Source: DATGHS01 sp035307785 | Lineage (GTDB): Bacteria; Planctomycetota; Planctomycetia; Gemmatales; Gemmataceae | DNA: 8,336 bases | NCBI GenBank assembly: GCA_035307785.1 | Contig: DATGHS010000352.1 | Coordinates: forward strand, 1-8,336 | Direction of reading: 5' to 3' | Shown here: one piece after another, positions 5,321-8,336 of the stretch | How the letters are laid out: each line of letters begins with the position of its first letter | Numbering within the stretch: the stretch's first letter is position 1 | Translations under genes and position numbers: made by a program | Notes under the pieces: generated by a model | The model's input: the letters and a program-made list of their open reading frames with translations, nothing else | Database searches by the model: none | Told to the model about the DNA's origin: nothing

Positions 5321-6535
5321 GTGGCATCCCAGGTCGTAATTGACAAACTTCTGACGACGGTCATTCAGCTGAAAGCGAGTGACCTGCACATCTCTGTCGG
5401 CCAGCCGCCAGTGATTCGTCACCATGGCCGGCTGCGCAAGCTCGACGCCAAGATTCTCGATTCGGACGACACCACGGCTCTGATGAAGAGCATCACGCCG
5501 GACCGTTGCCAACAGGAATTACAAGAAGTTGGCGGGGCCGACTTCGCTATCGAATTTATCGATGGCTATCGCTTCCGCGTGGCTATCTTCAAACAAAAAG
5601 GAACCATCGGGATGGTGCTGCGGCGCATCCCTAGCAAGTTCCTGTCGTTTGAAGAAATCGGCATGCCCGATGCCATTCGCTCCCTCATCGTCAAGCCCCG
5701 CGGTTTAATTCTGGTGACGGGTCCCACGGGTTCCGGCAAGACCACCAGCCTGGCGTCGATGATCAACTTTTTGAACCAGAACTACGACCGCCACGTCATC
5801 ACGCTTGAAGACCCGATCGAATACTTCCACAAGCACGGCAAATGCACAGTCAATCAGCGTGAGATGGGCGTGGACTGCCCGAGTTTCAAGGAAGGCATTC
5901 GCCGGGCCTTGCGTATGGACCCCGACATTATTCTGGTCGGCGAAATGCGTGACCTGGAGACGATCCACGCTGCCATCGAAGCGGCCGAAACCGGCCACAT
6001 CGTATTCGCCACGCTGCACACGTCGGGTGCAGCCAGCACGATCAACCGCATCATTGACGTGTTCCCCAAGGAACAACAGGATCAAGTGCGAACGCAGCTT
6101 TCAACCGCGCTCATCGGCGTACTCTCGCAGGCGATTCTGCCGCGGAAGCCTGAAGGCCTCGTGGCTGCATTCGAAATGATGGTGGTCACGCCCGCCATCC
6201 AGAACCTGATCCGCGAAAACAAGGTCTACCGCATCGATTCGAGCCTCCAGACCGGCCGCAAGCACGGCATGTTCCTGCTGGACGAAAGCTTGTTCCGGCT
6301 CTGGAAGGATGGACTGTGCGAGAAGGAAGAAGTGCTGTTGAAGTCGAGCAAGCCGGCGGAGCTGGCCGCGAAGATCGCTCAGGCCGAGCGCGGTGCATGG
6401 GAGGAAGAAGACGAGGAATACGAGGACGATGACGAGGACTACGACGACGAGGACGAGGATGAAGAGGAATACGAGGATGAAGACGAAGAGGAGGATGCGG
6501 ACGAGGAGGAAGACGATCGTCGTCGCCGCCGGTGA
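5321..6535 (+). CDS. pilT: Twitching motility / pilus retraction ATPase PilT with an acidic C-terminal tail
   Basis: The 404-residue protein is the hexameric ATPase that powers depolymerisation and retraction of type IV pili from the cytoplasmic side. It shows KASDLHISVGQPP near residue 18, Walker A GPTGSGKTT (134-142), the Asp box ITLEDPIEYF, Walker B ILVGEMRD (204-211), and the His box TGHIVFATLHT. It also has the PilT-specific AIQNLIREN (292-300), which matches the AIRNLIRE retraction motif with Gln for the first Arg. There is no tetracysteine zinc site, which separates it from PilB. Translation starts at GTG. Usual PilT proteins end near 345-370 residues; here a tail from residue 361 has 35 Asp/Glu in 39 residues (with three Tyr and one Ala) and ends in five arginines. 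The second pilB starts 57 bases downstream, so the two are probably co-transcribed; the 322-base gap upstream suggests a separate promoter. Confidence 0.95.
   Translation: MASQVVIDKLLTTVIQLKASDLHISVGQPPVIRHHGRLRKLDAKILDSDDTTALMKSITPDRCQQELQEVGGADFAIEFIDGYRFRVAIFKQKGTIGMVLRRIPSKFLSFEEIGMPDAIRSLIVKPRGLILVTGPTGSGKTTSLASMINFLNQNYDRHVITLEDPIEYFHKHGKCTVNQREMGVDCPSFKEGIRRALRMDPDIILVGEMRDLETIHAAIEAAETGHIVFATLHTSGAASTINRIIDVFPKEQQDQVRTQLSTALIGVLSQAILPRKPEGLVAAFEMMVVTPAIQNLIRENKVYRIDSSLQTGRKHGMFLLDESLFRLWKDGLCEKEEVLLKSSKPAELAAKIAQAERGAWEEEDEEYEDDDEDYDDEDEDEEEYEDEDEEEDADEEEDDRRRRR
6401..6532 (+). repeat. Low-complexity GA-rich tract coding the PilT acidic tail
   Basis: The DNA is a run of GAG, GAA, GAC and GAT codons, three of the acidic blocks being separated by single TAC/TAT-type Tyr codons, and ends in five CGT/CGC/CGG arginine codons. 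The coding strand is overwhelmingly purine until the arginine codons. Such tracts can change length by slippage. The reading frame stays open throughout, with normal codon mixing, so it is selected coding sequence and not a frameshift product. Confidence 0.75.
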
Positions 6536-6592
6536 GTAATCCCGCGAGCGTCGTTACCCGAATTCCAAGGAATCGAAATAGAGAATGGCACC

Positions 6593-6850
6593 ATGACACC
6601 GAATCCCAAAGACCCCAATCCTCAGAAGAAACCGGCCGCTCCGGCGCCCAAGAAACCGGCCGATGGCAAAGCGCCCGAGGGGAAGCCGGCCAACGGTCAG
6701 CCCCCAACCAAGCCGGTCGGTAAAGCTGACGGCAAGCCGGTCAAGCCCGTCGATGGCAAGGCCGCGAAACCAGCCGATGCCAAGGCTGCCAAGGGTGCCA
6801 AGCCTGCCGATGGGAAAGCTCCTGAAAAGAAGAAAGCCGCGCCGAAACAA
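6593..6850 (+). repeat. Degenerate repeats coding a Lys/Pro/Ala-rich N-terminal extension
   Basis: Codons 1-86 of the second pilB are built from loosely repeated units such as PADGKAP, KADGKPV, PVDGKAA and KPADAKA; an xDGK core recurs at residues 23-26, 45-48, 53-56 and 72-75. I count 21 lysines, 19 prolines, 8 acidic residues and no arginine. At the DNA level GCCGATGGCAAAG-like units recur at 6659-6671 and 6806-6818 with synonymous changes. The composition resembles histone H1-like or periplasmic-linker tails, but there is no signal peptide or membrane segment. Confidence 0.7.
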
Positions 6851-8336
6851 GAGTGGAGCCCCGAGACCGGCCGCCGCAAAATCGGTCAGATTCTCATCGA
6901 CTTGGGCTATCTCGACGAAAGCCAACTCTGGGATATTCTCGAAGAGGCGCGCACGAACGGTCTGCGCGTCGGCCAAGTGGCGCTGACGCGCGGCTTGGTC
7001 AACGAAGATCAGTTGCTCCAGGCGATTGCCGAGCAGCACGGCTTGAAGGTCGTTAACCTCGAAGAAGTAAAGCCGACTCCGCAGGCCATCGGCATGGTGC
7101 AAGAAACCATGGCCACGGTCTACAAACTGCTGCCGCTTTCCTATGAGAACGGCGTTCTCACGGTCGTGATGGCGGACCCAGGCAATCTCCAGGCGCTCGA
7201 CGACTTGCGAAACTTTCTGGGCATCAGCCAGATTGAAGCGGTGCTGGCGCCGCCCAAGCAGATCGAAGAAGCGATCAACAACTCCTACTCGGGTAAACAG
7301 GACAACATTACCGACCTGATTGCCGAGTTGAATGCCGACTCGACGCTGGGCACGCACCAGAAGGAAACCAGCATTGACCTGGAGAGCTTGCAGGAAATCG
7401 CGGAGGCCGCGCCTGTTCGCAAGCTCATCAACATGGTGCTGCTGATGGCCATTCGCGATCACGCCTCGGACATTCACTTTGAGCCATTCGAAGATGAATA
7501 CAAGATGCGCTATCGCTGCGATGGCGTGCTGTACGAAATGGTGCCGCCGCCCCGCCACCTTGCTATGGCCATTAGCTCGCGTATCAAGGTCATGTCCAAC
7601 CTCGACATTGCCGAACGCCGTCTGCCGCAGGACGGCCGCATTGAACTGAACGTCGGCGGCAACCCAGTGGACATGCGGGTGAGCGTGTTGCCCACCATGT
7701 TTGGCGAGAGTGTGGTCATCCGTGTGCTCGACCGTACGGTGGTTAGCCTCGATCTCGACCGGCTTGGCATGGAGGCAGAATTGCTCGCGAACTTCCGCAA
7801 GCTCGTCCGCAAGCCGAACGGAATCACGCTGGTTACCGGGCCCACCGGCGCCGGCAAGACCACGACGCTCTACTCCGCTCTCAACGAACTGAATTCCATC
7901 GACGTGAAGATCATCACCACGGAAGATCCGGTCGAGTATGAAATCGACGGGATCTGCCAGTGCCCGATCAATCACGAAATCGATCTGACCTTTGCGAATG
8001 CGCTGCGGTCGATTCTTCGCCAGGATCCAGACATTATTCTGGTCGGCGAAATCCGCGACCTGGAAACGGCCCAAATTGCAATTCAAGCGTCGCTCACCGG
8101 GCACATGGTGTTCAGCACGCTCCATACCAACGATGCGGCCACGAGCATCACGCGCCTGCGCGATATGGGCGTCGAGCCCTTCCTAATCACGGCCACGCTG
8201 GAAGGCATCATGGCCCAGCGGCTCGTGCGCAAGATTTGCACCAACTGCCGCGAGGAATTTGCACCCAGCGCCGAAATGCTGATGGAACTGAGCCTGCGGC
8301 CGGAAGACGTGCGCGGCAAGAAGTTCTATTACGGCG
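6593..8336 (+). CDS. pilB: PilB/GspE-family assembly ATPase (second copy), partial at right edge
   Basis: The frame is open from ATG 6593 to the window edge (581 full codons, no stop). It encodes a second hexameric assembly ATPase. Residues 1-86 are a Lys/Pro/Ala/Gly-rich, probably disordered extension. An MshEN/T2SSE_N-like domain follows from about 92 (KIGQILIDLGYL, then RVGQVALTRGLV). The core has SDIHFEPF, RLPQDGRIEL, Walker A GPTGAGKTT (416-424), the Asp box ITTEDPVEY, QDPDIILVGEIRD with Walker B at 482-489, and the His box TGHMVFSTLHTND. The first zinc pair is Cys549 and Cys552; the second would lie past the edge, with perhaps 60-100 residues missing. No in-frame start exists upstream within the gap. 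A weak GAGA (6581-6584) is the only ribosome-binding candidate. It follows pilT by 57 bases, so co-expression is likely. It is clearly divergent from the first PilB, so not a recent duplicate. Confidence 0.93.
   Translation, partial: MTPNPKDPNPQKKPAAPAPKKPADGKAPEGKPANGQPPTKPVGKADGKPVKPVDGKAAKPADAKAAKGAKPADGKAPEKKKAAPKQEWSPETGRRKIGQILIDLGYLDESQLWDILEEARTNGLRVGQVALTRGLVNEDQLLQAIAEQHGLKVVNLEEVKPTPQAIGMVQETMATVYKLLPLSYENGVLTVVMADPGNLQALDDLRNFLGISQIEAVLAPPKQIEEAINNSYSGKQDNITDLIAELNADSTLGTHQKETSIDLESLQEIAEAAPVRKLINMVLLMAIRDHASDIHFEPFEDEYKMRYRCDGVLYEMVPPPRHLAMAISSRIKVMSNLDIAERRLPQDGRIELNVGGNPVDMRVSVLPTMFGESVVIRVLDRTVVSLDLDRLGMEAELLANFRKLVRKPNGITLVTGPTGAGKTTTLYSALNELNSIDVKIITTEDPVEYEIDGICQCPINHEIDLTFANALRSILRQDPDIILVGEIRDLETAQIAIQASLTGHMVFSTLHTNDAATSITRLRDMGVEPFLITATLEGIMAQRLVRKICTNCREEFAPSAEMLMELSLRPEDVRGKKFYYG

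Noticed and set aside
5031..5327. A 98-codon minus-strand frame in the pilB-pilT gap
   Set aside because: It has no domain and no ribosome-binding site that stands out, reads through three hairpins and overlaps the pilT start; better explained as non-coding regulatory or repeat sequence.
6554..8125. A 523-codon open frame on the minus strand
   Set aside because: It lies entirely antisense to the second pilB, whose protein has all the ATPase motifs in the plus frame. The minus product is His/Val/Asp/Arg-rich without any domain, a typical mirror frame of a GC-rich gene. The plus gene is easy to miss because it has no stop in the window.
1..8336. CRISPR array, tRNA, rRNA, insertion sequence or phage genes
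   Set aside because: No regularly spaced repeats, no cloverleaf or rRNA-like stretches, and no transposase, integrase or phage structural protein motifs were seen on either strand.

Overview
The window is an ordinary chromosomal segment of a moderately GC-rich Gram-negative bacterium, about 57-60% GC in most coding stretches. The gene types suggest the Planctomycetes-Verrucomicrobia-Chlamydiae group, most likely a Verrucomicrobiota member. The hints are a fusion of a membrane domain to a lysophospholipid acyltransferase, two different PilB/GspE ATPases flanking a PilT, weak ribosome-binding sites, and a small palindromic intergenic element. This placement is inference, because there is no rRNA or marker gene here to settle it.

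Left part (1-3000). A short plus-strand reading frame ends at 138 and is probably the tail of a gene cut by the window edge. It converges on a minus-strand gene (168-1175) for a stand-alone N4/N6 amino DNA methyltransferase, with TSPPF and DPFAG motifs. Upstream of that gene lie a 45-bp double-hairpin palindromic element and a plausible sigma-70 promoter. Next, on the same strand, is a 550-residue protein (1313-2965) that joins about ten membrane segments to a PlsC-type acyltransferase domain, suggesting phospholipid acylation at the inner membrane.

Right part (3000-8336). A divergent intergenic region leads into three consecutive plus-strand secretion/pilus ATPases. They are a PilB/GspE-like ATPase (3277-4998), PilT (5321-6535), and a second PilB/GspE-like ATPase (6593 to beyond the right edge). 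Together they look like the motor block of a type IV pilus or related machine: assembly ATPases driving pilin polymerisation and PilT driving retraction. The platform protein PilC and the pilins are not in view. A 322-bp gap before pilT carries a candidate promoter and a run of three hairpins, so pilT and the second pilB may be transcribed separately from the first pilB.

The most unusual points are in this motor block. PilT has a 39-residue tail with 35 acidic residues, followed by five arginines. The next gene's ATPase starts with an 86-residue Lys/Pro/Ala-rich extension with 21 lysines. The two ATPases differ in their N-terminal MshEN-type motifs. The catalytic core of the first pilB has markedly lower GC and different codon choice than its neighbours. 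No rRNA, tRNA, CRISPR array, insertion sequence or complete restriction-modification pair was seen.
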